The notes below the pieces were generated by a model. It searched no databases. It had not been told where the DNA came from and worked only from the letters and a program-made list of their open reading frames with translations. From positions 1 through 60,211 of the forward strand of contig CAYXDO010000060.1 in assembly GCA_964463485.1 (NCBI GenBank): 60,211 nucleotides of DNA, read 5' to 3'. Positions 54,039-60,211 of the stretch are shown here, one piece after another. Each line of letters opens with the position of its first letter. Positions within the stretch are counted from its first letter, which is position 1. The translations under genes and the position numbers were made by a program. This stretch comes from CAYXDO01 sp964463485 (lineage in GTDB: Bacteria; Myxococcota; Kuafuiibacteriia; Kuafuiibacteriales; Kuafuiibacteriaceae).

Positions 54039-55081
54039 CGCGCCTGTTGCACGTGGGCGCGAGCGCGTGGCCCGATGGGATGATCCGCGGCTTCGGTGAG
54101 CTCGGGATCTTCGTCGACGAACGATCCTCGAGCCACACGCGAGGCGTCTCGAAAGGAGTCCGACGAACCGCGGCGAGCGCAGCGAGCCTGCGTCGCCGAA
54201 CTGCGGGTGCGCTCAGCGGCGCCCTGGATCGTCCGCGCGGCGCGGTCGTCGAGGGCGCCGCCTCGACCATGCTCGCGCCCGAGATCCTTCACGCTCTAGG
54301 CATTCCGTACGTGCTCGAGCTCTGTGGCCCGGTGCTGGAGGAGCTCGAGCTCCGGAGAGTCTCGGCGATGAGACTCGAAGCGACCCGAGCTTTGTTGCGG
54401 CGCAGCGTACGGCGCGCGGCTCGGGTCGTCGCGCGAGACGAAGCCTCGCTCGAACACGGTCGCCGCTTCCTCGACGTGGAGTCCGCGGAGGTGCTCGGTC
54501 CGGGCGTCGAGATCCCGCGCCAGCCGTCGCGACCGAGAGACGAAGTTCGCTCGATCCTCGGCCTCCCGCGTGAGCTTCGCATCGTCTCGATCGCCGAGCC
54601 CTCCGACGAGCGCGCGCCCCTCTCGGTGATCGCAGAGGTGGTGCGGCGGCTCGCGGGCGTCGGCCTGTTGGTGGAAGGCGGAGGTCCTCGCGACCCCGAG
54701 CTCTCGGCCATGGCCCTCACTGCTCGCCCATCCTCTCCGGTGATCGTGTACGAGGGCTCGACGGCACATCGGACTTTGGCCGTCGACGCCGCCGACGTCG
54801 TCTTGGACTTCGGATCGAAGCACCCCGCGCCCTTGGGCGACAGGCGGTTGGTGACGATCGGCCGCCGCGGATGGCTCGGCGCGAGATTCGAAGACGGATC
54901 GCGGGCGGAGGCCGAGCGCTTCGCCGAGTGCGTGGACACAGCGGTCCGCCCGGTATTGGCCGCGGTCATGGTGGCTTTGTCCGCCCCCGAGGTTCGGAGC
55001 GAAGACGTCGACGCCTTCGTGTTCCGCGCGTCCTGGGCCGGCCGCGCGGAGCGATACGCGGAGTTTCTCGCGTTGAGATGA
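54035..55081 (+). CDS. Second glycosyltransferase-like protein, divergent
   Basis: A 348-residue protein with weak GT-B features: VTRLLHVGASAWPDGMI at the start, a glycosyl-donor-like ELRIVSIAEPSDERAPLSVIAEVV and HRTLAVDAADVVLDFGS, in which the usual E-x7-E motif is lost. The N-terminal part contains RRTAASAASLRRR, encoded by an inserted copy of the 28-base dispersed repeat (54165-54192). That suggests the N-terminal region is a repeat insertion tolerated in frame. It may be a non-catalytic partner of its neighbours. Its GTG start overlaps the previous gene, its stop overlaps the next (ATGA). Confidence 0.7.
   Translation: MTRLLHVGASAWPDGMIRGFGELGIFVDERSSSHTRGVSKGVRRTAASAASLRRRTAGALSGALDRPRGAVVEGAASTMLAPEILHALGIPYVLELCGPVLEELELRRVSAMRLEATRALLRRSVRRAARVVARDEASLEHGRRFLDVESAEVLGPGVEIPRQPSRPRDEVRSILGLPRELRIVSIAEPSDERAPLSVIAEVVRRLAGVGLLVEGGGPRDPELSAMALTARPSSPVIVYEGSTAHRTLAVDAADVVLDFGSKHPAPLGDRRLVTIGRRGWLGARFEDGSRAEAERFAECVDTAVRPVLAAVMVALSAPEVRSEDVDAFVFRASWAGRAERYAEFLALR
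54165..54192. repeat. GAACCGCGGCGAGCGCAGCG-type repeat, copy 2, inside a gene
   Basis: This 28-base copy differs from 52778-52805 at two positions. It is in frame in a glycosyltransferase gene, where it adds an Ala/Ser-rich stretch. Confidence 0.7.
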
Positions 55082-56139
55082 AGCCCCTGCGAATTACTTT
55101 GGTCACCAACGGTCTCGGCTACGGCGGCGCCGAGCGGATCGTGCTCGAGCTCGCACGAGGTTTGAGCGCGGCCGGAGATCAGCTCTCGGTGGTCGCGACG
55201 ACGCGCGGCGGCCCGATCGAAGACGAGCTTCGAGCGTGCGGGATCTCGGTGTCCATCTTGGGGATTCGATCGGCGCTCGACGGGCGGATCCCGATCTTGA
55301 TGGCCCGCGCGCTCGACCATTTCGAGGCGGAGATCGTGCATAGCCACCTCGCGGTCTCGGACATCGCCGTCGCCTTGGCGCCCAAGCGGATCCCGCGCGT
55401 CTCGACGGTCCACAACCCAGGCGTGGAGCTCGGCGGCGTGCGCAAGAGGCTGTGGCACTTGTCGCTGCTTCGATTTCAGCGCGTGCTCGCGGTAGGCACG
55501 GTGGTGAGGAGAGCGCTGCCGCGGTGGCTGCCGGTGTCGATCGATCGTCCGAGCCTCGTCGATCGAGAACCGCTTCTTCGGAAGGAGGCGCGATTGGCGC
55601 TCGGAATCGAGCCCGACGAGCGAGTGGTGCTCGGCGTCGGGCGTTTGCTACCGGTGAAAGGTTTCGACGTGCTCGCAGAGGCGCGACCGATGATGACCAC
55701 GAAGGCGAGAGTGATGGTGATCGGAGACGGACCGGAACGTGGCGCGCTCGAGGGGCGCGGGCTCGAGCTGCTCGGATCGCGAGGAGACGCTCCGGCGCTG
55801 TTGGCGGCGGCCGACGTGCTCGTGTGTCCCTCGCGGAGCGAAGGCTTCCCGCAGGTTCCGATCGAGGCGGCGTGGGCCCGCGTGCCTGTGGTCGGAACGC
55901 GCGTGGGCGGTCTGCCGGAGGTCGTCGTGGACGGAGAGACCGGCTTGCTCGTGCCTGCCGCCGATCCGATCGCGCTCGCGGCCGCCATCGATCGCTTGGT
56001 CGCGGATCGCGCGCTCGCCACGAGGCTCGGGGAGGGTGCGAGAGCGCGGGTGATCCGCGAGGGACTCACCGCGAAGGCGATGGTCGAGCGGATGCGCGTT
56101 TTGTATCGAGAACTGATTTCGTTGCATGGAACGCGTTGA
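55078..56139 (+). CDS. Glycosyltransferase family 4 protein
   Basis: A 353-residue GT4 enzyme. It opens with the typical ITLVTNGLGYGGAERIVLELARGL. The linker HSHLAVSDIAVAL and the donor site VVLGVGRLLPVKGFDVLAEA follow, then VMVIGDGPERGAL and CPSRSEGFPQVPIEAAW (the E-x7-E motif), PVVGTRVGGLPEVV and GETGLLVP. All marks of an active retaining GT-B enzyme are present. It is the last of three overlapping glycosyltransferase genes (ATGA overlap at 55078-55081), probably building a surface polysaccharide or lipid-linked sugar. Donor and acceptor are not identifiable. Confidence 0.93.
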   Translation: MKPLRITLVTNGLGYGGAERIVLELARGLSAAGDQLSVVATTRGGPIEDELRACGISVSILGIRSALDGRIPILMARALDHFEAEIVHSHLAVSDIAVALAPKRIPRVSTVHNPGVELGGVRKRLWHLSLLRFQRVLAVGTVVRRALPRWLPVSIDRPSLVDREPLLRKEARLALGIEPDERVVLGVGRLLPVKGFDVLAEARPMMTTKARVMVIGDGPERGALEGRGLELLGSRGDAPALLAAADVLVCPSRSEGFPQVPIEAAWARVPVVGTRVGGLPEVVVDGETGLLVPAADPIALAAAIDRLVADRALATRLGEGARARVIREGLTAKAMVERMRVLYRELISLHGTR

Positions 56140-56225
56140 AGCGGGTCGAGCGCGAACTGCGCGCGTGGGCGAGTCGACGCCCGGCCCAACCGCGGAGGGA
56201 GTTTGGGCCCGGGCAGAGCATCAGT

Positions 56226-56435
56226 TCATGAGGGGACAACTCCACTCTTTCGCAAGGTGGCAAAAAGCCTTTCCAATCGGAGCCTCTCGTGCTCCGCCTC
56301 CTGACTCGCTTGGAGAGCAGCCGTCGATTCGTCGTCTTCGTCGATCAACAACGTGACCTCGGCGCCTTCGGGAAAAACGCGGCCATCGTCCATCACCAGC
56401 TTCCCATTCACGATTCTGCCCGTCTCGGCTCGCAT
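56226..56435 (-). CDS. Small antitoxin-like protein, no partner seen
   Basis: A 69-residue protein: MRAETGRIVNGKLVMDD then RVFPEGAEVTLLIDEDDEST, and a helical C-terminus rich in Glu/Arg. The GRIVNG-LV-D-----PEGAEV pattern is common in small antitoxins associated with toxin genes of the PIN or RelE type. No toxin gene is adjacent; a nearby PIN toxin (58293) has its own antitoxin. The frame extends upstream to 56678 but without family features. Function is inferred and moderate in confidence. Confidence 0.6.
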   Translation of the reverse strand: MRAETGRIVNGKLVMDDGRVFPEGAEVTLLIDEDDESTAALQASQEAEHERLRLERLFATLRKSGVVPS

Positions 56436-56725
56436 GCCCGACTCTAACGCGACAGCCTCGAGTTTCAAAGCGTGGAGTCGAACTGAGCATAGCCGCAAAG
56501 GGTTACGTGGGGCGCGATGAGTAGCGCACGGAGACTCAGTGACGGAATGAGACTCTGTGAAGGGATCGGACTCTGTCGCGGAACGAAGCTGGCGTTGAGT
56601 TGAGAACGTACCAAACGCCAGGCACGTCTCTCCGCCTTGCCGGCTGCTTGCCTCCGTTCGATCTCGTCGTGCAACCAACCTTGCCGTACTGTTCGCATTC
56701 CGTGCCCGAAAGCGAGGACCAGCAT
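56436..56725. other. 290-base spacer before the AarF-type kinase gene
   Basis: Divergent region with duplicated GACTCTGT elements (56550-56580) and no supported gene. It should carry promoters for the antitoxin-like gene and the kinase gene. Confidence 0.5.
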
Positions 56726-58021
56726 ATGCTCGACGCGCTCATGGCTGCGCTGAACGCGAGGGAGGGTACGCCGGTTCCCACCTCGCCCCTCGGCCGGCTG
56801 AGACGCTCTGCTGGCGCGGCGTTGCGCTTCGGCACCGCCCGGCTGCTCCATCGGGGGGCGCTCGACCCCGACACCGTGGCGAAGCTCGTGCTGTCTTTGG
56901 GGGAGCTCAAAGGCACCGCCATGAAGCTCGGACAGATCCTCAGTTACGTCGGAACCGATCTGCCCTCGCCGGTCCGCAGGCAGTTGGCGCTCCTGCAGCG
57001 TAGCTCGCAGCCTACGACCTTCGCGGAGATCGAAGCGACGCTGCGCGAAGACCTCGGCCCTCGCGCGGAGGAGTTGCTGCGGGGCCTCGAACGCACGCCT
57101 GTGGCGACTGCATCCATTGGTCAGGTACATCGCGCCAGGCTGCCCGACGGGACGCCTGTCGCGGTGAAGGTGCGTCACCCAGGCATCGTTCAGGCCATTC
57201 GCGCAGACTTCAGGAGCGCTCAGGTCGGAAAGGTGCTCGGCGAGGCGTTGGTCCCGGGCGCCAACGTGAAGGAAATCATCAGCGAGGCCGAGGAGCGCTT
57301 CTTGGAAGAGTGTGACTACGGCGCCGAGCTGCGTCGGCAAGAGCAGTTCCGCAAGCTATACGCCGGCCACGACACGCTCGTGGTACCTCGCGGCTACGCA
57401 GAGTGGAGCGGTCCGCGCGTGCTGACTTCCGAGTGGCTCGACGGCCGGCGCCTCGAAGACGTCGCGGCTCACGCCCCACAGGCCGAGCGCGATCGGTACG
57501 GACACGCGCTCTATGAGTTCTACATTGGCTCGCTCTACCGCCACCGGCTCTTCAATGCGGATCCTCACCCCGGCAACCTGCTCTTCGGCGCCGGGACGCT
57601 GGCCGCACTCGATTACGGGTGTGTTCGTGAGTTCGACGAGCCAACGGTGAGGCTGCTCGCGGACCTCTCCCTCGCAGTGCGCGAAGACGACACCACCAGC
57701 ATGCGACGCACGCTGGTGGCGCTGGGCACCAAAGAGCCCGACGCCGGCCCAGGTCTCGACGTCACCCGACGAATGTTGCGCGGCTTCTTCGCGCCGGCGC
57801 TGACCCGAGGCGTGCACCGGATCGCTCCCGATGCGGCCTTCGACCTACGGCAGATGGCGATAGACAAGCGCAACCTCGGAAGGCTTCGGCTACCTGGGAA
57901 GCTCCTCTTTCTCTTCCGTATTCGCTTCGGGTTGCACGCAGTACTGGCGACGCTCGGTGCAGAAGCCGACTGGCGCGAAGTAGAGGCTAGGTTGGCCGCG
58001 GTGTCGCGTCGGGAGTTGTAG
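56726..58021 (+). CDS. AarF/ABC1/UbiB-family kinase-like protein
   Basis: A 431-residue protein of the ABC1/UbiB family of atypical kinases. The family-specific KLGQ motif (LGQILSYVGTDLP), the Ala-rich loop ATASIGQVHRA (in place of a Gly loop), VAVKVRHPG with the Lys, the ExD-like LEECDYGAELRRQ segment, FNADPHPGN (catalytic loop) and ALDYG (DFG equivalent) are all present. Members work in ubiquinone biosynthesis or lipid homeostasis; no coq/ubi gene is adjacent and no C-terminal membrane helix is clear. The ATG has GAGGA seven bases upstream. A toxin-antitoxin pair begins 32 bases downstream. Confidence 0.9.
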   Translation: MLDALMAALNAREGTPVPTSPLGRLRRSAGAALRFGTARLLHRGALDPDTVAKLVLSLGELKGTAMKLGQILSYVGTDLPSPVRRQLALLQRSSQPTTFAEIEATLREDLGPRAEELLRGLERTPVATASIGQVHRARLPDGTPVAVKVRHPGIVQAIRADFRSAQVGKVLGEALVPGANVKEIISEAEERFLEECDYGAELRRQEQFRKLYAGHDTLVVPRGYAEWSGPRVLTSEWLDGRRLEDVAAHAPQAERDRYGHALYEFYIGSLYRHRLFNADPHPGNLLFGAGTLAALDYGCVREFDEPTVRLLADLSLAVREDDTTSMRRTLVALGTKEPDAGPGLDVTRRMLRGFFAPALTRGVHRIAPDAAFDLRQMAIDKRNLGRLRLPGKLLFLFRIRFGLHAVLATLGAEADWREVEARLAAVSRREL

Positions 58022-58044
58022 CACAGCTGCTGGATGTGTGCTAC
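58018..58044. promoter_or_regulatory. Palindromic operator of the toxin-antitoxin pair
   Basis: A perfect 8-bp inverted repeat, GTAGCACA and TGTGCTAC, spaced 11 bases. The left half overlaps the kinase stop codon; the right half overlaps a TACAGT -10-like hexamer (58042-58047). The layout suits autoregulation by the RHH-type antitoxin. Confidence 0.55.
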
Positions 58045-58053
58045 AGTGGTTGA

Positions 58054-58296
58054 GTGAAGTCCTATATCCATGCGCGGCTTGCTCCCCATGAAGCAGAGTT
58101 GCTCGCTCAGCTACTGGAGTTGACGGGAGAGTCAGAGTCCTCGCTCGTCAAGCGGGGCTTGGCTCTCCTGCTCGAGGTCGAGAGTGCCAAACGAGTCAGC
58201 GCTTTGGATCTGGCAGGCAAGAGCGTGGGCAAATTCGCCGGTGCGTACTCGGACTTGTCGATGAACCCGATGCATCTCGAGGGATACGGTGAATGA
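58054..58296 (+). CDS. RHH-like antitoxin
   Basis: An 80-residue protein. A short strand (SYIHARLAP) is followed by two helices (HEAELLAQLLELTGESESSLVKRGLALLLEVESAKRV), the ribbon-helix-helix layout of DNA-binding antitoxins, then a flexible C-terminus (SDLSMNPMHLEGYGE) that should bind the toxin. The start is GTG 58054, and its stop overlaps the toxin ATG (ATGA). The palindrome at 58018-58044 is the likely operator. Together with the PIN gene it forms a complete type II module. Confidence 0.85.
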   Translation: MKSYIHARLAPHEAELLAQLLELTGESESSLVKRGLALLLEVESAKRVSALDLAGKSVGKFAGAYSDLSMNPMHLEGYGE

Positions 58297-58721
58297 TCGG
58301 CCCCGGGGTGCTCTTGGACACGGGACCTCTCGTTGCGCTGCTCGATCGAAACGATGCCCGGCACGCTCTTTCGCGGGGACTATTTCAGCGCTGCTCGGCG
58401 CCTCTCAGGACGTGTGAGTCCGTGATTTCGGAGGCTAGCTTCTTGCTCCGAAAAGTGGATCGAAAGGCTCCCGCCGAGTTGGCCGCTCTGGGGCGGGCAG
58501 GCGTGTTTCGAGTCGCCGTAAGCCTCGACCAAAGCTGGGACCGAGTTGGCGCCTTGCTCACAAAGTACGCCGAGGTTCCCGCGTCCCTGGCGGATGTGTG
58601 CTTGATCGTTTGCGCGGAAGTCCACGCCGAGCCAAGAATCCTCACGTTTGATTCGGACTTCGAGGTTTACCGGTGGTCTCGCCATCGTCGCTTCGAGATT
58701 CTCGGCTTGGACGGAGAGTAG
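58293..58721 (+). CDS. PIN-domain toxin (VapC-like ribonuclease)
   Basis: A 142-residue PIN domain. The four acidic positions are in place: Asp 9 (LLDTGPLVALLD), Glu 47 (SVISEASFLL), Asp 101 (SLADVCLIV) and Asp 120/122 (TFDSDF). These bind the metals for RNA cleavage in VapC toxins, which usually cut tRNA or rRNA; this target is inferred from the family. It is coupled to the RHH-like antitoxin gene. The combination of an RHH antitoxin and a PIN toxin is common. Base composition is like the neighbours. Confidence 0.92.
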   Translation: MIGPGVLLDTGPLVALLDRNDARHALSRGLFQRCSAPLRTCESVISEASFLLRKVDRKAPAELAALGRAGVFRVAVSLDQSWDRVGALLTKYAEVPASLADVCLIVCAEVHAEPRILTFDSDFEVYRWSRHRRFEILGLDGE

Positions 58722-58846
58722 CGGCCCCAACTCGCAGCGACCAGAAATCGCCGAAGCAGCTCGTCCCTGCAAGCACTCGTCGGCCTGCATGATGAACCTT
58801 GCCCCCCAGGATTGTAGCGAAGTCGAACGACGGCTAGCGTCAGTTC

Positions 58847-59137
58847 ATGCAGTTCGGTCGGAGCCTCCTGGTCGCCCTTGGCCTCGCTCTGCTTCCGCTG
58901 TCGGTCGCCGAGTCCAAGGAGACGAAGCTCTCCGACGACCAGGTCGCGAAAATTCTGATCAAGGAGTCGATCGACAACTACCCCGGCAACTGCCCGTGCC
59001 CGTACAACGTTGACCGAGCGGGTCGAAGCTGCGGACGCCGAAGCGCCTACTCGAAGCCGGGCGGGTACTCGCCGCTCTGCTACCGCAAGGATGTCACCGA
59101 CCCGATGATCGAGGCGTACCGGAAGGGCCACGAGTAG
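58847..59137 (+). CDS. Small secreted Cys-rich protein with CPCPY motif
   Basis: A 96-residue exported protein. The signal MQFGRSLLVALGLALLPLSVA is cut before ESKETK. A helix (KLSDDQVAKILIKESIDNYPG) leads to NCPCPYNVDRAGRSCGRRSAY and GGYSPLCYRKDV. The CPCPY-...-SCG-RSAY-...-PLCY pattern is found in small secreted proteins of many proteobacteria and probably forms a disulfide-linked fold. Biochemical function is unknown. No clear ribosome-binding site precedes the ATG. Confidence 0.8.
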   Translation: MQFGRSLLVALGLALLPLSVAESKETKLSDDQVAKILIKESIDNYPGNCPCPYNVDRAGRSCGRRSAYSKPGGYSPLCYRKDVTDPMIEAYRKGHE

Positions 59138-59882
59138 GCCGAGTCATGCCTCCGTGTCGTGGAGTAGCTGAAGGTGCGGGCGGAGCCGTCTTCGATACGC
59201 TCGACCTGACGCTCCATCTCCCTTGGAGCAAAGCCGACCAGTGCCCTTTCAAACAGTGCCCGGCCACCAGTGCCCTTTCAAACAGTGCAGTGCCCTTTCA
59301 AACAGTGCCCCAGTGCCCTTTCAAACAGTGCCCCAGTGCCCTTTCAAACAGTGCCCGGCACCGTCCGGAATCCGGAGTCTGCGCGGTCGGGCCCAGTGCC
59401 CTTTCAAACAGTGCCCGGCACCGTCCGGAATCCAGGCACCGTCCGGAATCCAATCCGGAGTCTGCGCGGTCGTGCGACTCGCCGTAGGCGAGGCGCACGA
59501 GCCTGGGACGGGCCCCGCCGCGGCCGTGAGAAGGAAAGATGTCGTTCCAACGGGGCCGGACTTCGATAGCGAACCAACTCACCCGCATCGAACGCCGGGC
59601 GACCGAGGGCGCGCGGGGGCCGCCCCAACTCTCTACTGAATCACGACTTCGAGCACCCACGACGCGTGCACGAAGCCAACTGTCGCACCAGCTCGATCGG
59701 ACGGACATTCGAAGGGCCCGCGACGCGGGGCCGGCGACGCGGGCTCAAAGCGCGTCGATCGCGCTCGAACGAAAGAAACGAATTTCACAGCGACGTCAGC
59801 ATCCCCTTCTCGCCCAGTCAATCGGTCCGTTCGTACGACCTCCGACGATTGCACGACGGGGTCGGTCGTGCGAGGCAGAAGC
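59138..59882. other. 745-base spacer with a direct-repeat array
   Basis: No gene is supported. The first 350 bases hold the six-copy repeat array (59239-59416) and GGCACCGTCCGGAATCC repeats; the remaining 400 bases are unique and lead to the Y1 transposase gene. Confidence 0.65.
59239..59416. repeat. Six-copy CAGTGCC direct-repeat array
   Basis: Six units of CAGTGCCCTTTCAAA followed by CAGTGCC start at 59239, 59268, 59288, 59311, 59334 and 59394. Unit spacing varies from 20 to 60 bases, and there is no regular spacer. A second motif, GGCACCGTCCGGAATCC, follows units 5 and 6 and recurs to about 59460. Confidence 0.85.
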
Positions 59883-60211
59883 ATGCGACCCATTCGAGAG
59901 AACACACCGCACAAGACCTGGTTTGTGACCTCACGTACCTTGGAGTCGCGCTTCTTCCTGAAGCCCGATCCCGAGGCCGTCGAGGTCATGGGTTTCGTGC
60001 TCGCCCGCGTGCTGCGCATGTTTCCGTCGATCCGGCTTCGCGCTTACGTTTTCTTGTCGAATCACCTCCACCTCGTCCTGACCGACGAACGAGGCGAGCT
60101 GTCGGCGTTCTGTCAGCAACTCTTTGGAAATCTCGCGCGAGAGATTAACGAGCTTCGCGACCGTGAGGGCACCGTCTTCCCGCGCCGATTCTCAGCCGAA
60201 GAGATCGTCGA
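59883..60211 (+). CDS. Y1 (HUH) transposase, REP-associated type, cut by the window edge
   Basis: An open frame starts at ATG 59883 and runs off the right edge; about 109 residues are present. It begins MRPIRENTPHKTWFVTSRTL, the usual opening of the IS200/REP-associated tyrosine transposases. The HUH motif is seen as FLSNHLHLVLTD, with the two His that bind the metal at the active site. The Tyr nucleophile would lie beyond the edge. A GAGG lies seven to eight bases before the ATG. The upstream repeat array could be its target or its product. It could also be a simple domesticated RAYT. Confidence 0.88.
   Translation, partial: MRPIRENTPHKTWFVTSRTLESRFFLKPDPEAVEVMGFVLARVLRMFPSIRLRAYVFLSNHLHLVLTDERGELSAFCQQLFGNLAREINELRDREGTVFPRRFSAEEIV

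Noticed and set aside
59239..59460. CRISPR array
   Set aside because: Repeat units overlap or abut, spacing is irregular, there are no unique spacers of constant length and no cas genes.

Overview
The window is about 60 kb of GC-rich, gene-dense DNA with no rRNA or tRNA gene that I can see. The gene content points to a Gram-negative member of the Myxococcota (delta-proteobacterial lineage, Polyangia/Sandaracinaceae-like). It has lpxC (lipid A, hence an outer membrane) and many predicted lipoproteins with Asp/Gly/Ser-rich tethers. It also has a secreted metalloprotease with a MYXO-CTERM-like tail, MopE/thrombospondin-3-like Asp repeats, PAS kinases and several GTG/TTG starts. The species cannot be fixed from sequence alone. 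Most of it looks chromosomal; only the right edge, with a transposase of the REP-associated type, looks mobile.

Layout. 0-5.4 kb (minus): an edge-truncated disordered repeat protein, cyclophilin ppiB, a POT peptide transporter and a matrixin-like protease. 5.4-10.2 kb (plus): a FAD oxidoreductase-like protein, an unknown protein, then a probable operon of a Gly/Met/Gln-rich protein, an LcrH/SycD-like TPR chaperone and a spermidine-synthase-fold enzyme. 10.2-17.4 kb (minus): a DUF4139 lipoprotein, a repeat-rich spacer, and a translationally coupled operon of an apparently circularly permuted esterase lipoprotein, an ABC permease and an ABC ATPase, followed by two small conserved genes. 17.5-23.2 kb: a divergent EF-G, lpxC, ruvB, an outer-membrane barrel and a YceI protein. 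23.2-38.6 kb: a long block dominated by exported or lipid-anchored proteins (beta-helix, propeller-like, FkbM-type lipoprotein, Asp-repeat lipoprotein), an isochorismatase/C45-peptidase pair, an EF-hand protein and an APH-type kinase. 38.7-41.8 kb (minus): an overlapping three-gene phosphorelay (GAF-like sensor, PAS-PAS histidine kinase, single-domain response regulator). 42-52.8 kb: membrane and coiled-coil proteins, a YkgJ-type cysteine cluster protein, exported proteins, the PEP-synthase/PPDK regulatory protein, a beta-propeller lipoprotein, a TPR membrane protein, clpX and a coupled lipoprotein. 52.9-56.1 kb (plus): three overlapping glycosyltransferase genes. 56.2-60.2 kb: a small antitoxin-like orphan, an AarF/UbiB-type kinase, a type II toxin-antitoxin pair (PIN toxin) with a palindromic operator, a small secreted CPCPY-motif protein, a direct-repeat array and a truncated Y1 (HUH) transposase.

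Standout points. (1) A lipoprotein esterase whose conserved segments occur in circularly permuted order, coupled to an ABC transporter. (2) An orphan type III secretion-like chaperone next to a candidate cargo. (3) A methyltransferase-fold protein made as a lipoprotein. (4) Several families of dispersed palindromic and hexamer repeats, one of them beside the Y1 transposase. (5) A signal peptide whose hydrophobic core is built from 15-bp tandem repeats. All functional statements rest on motif recognition by eye; no database search or structure prediction was run.
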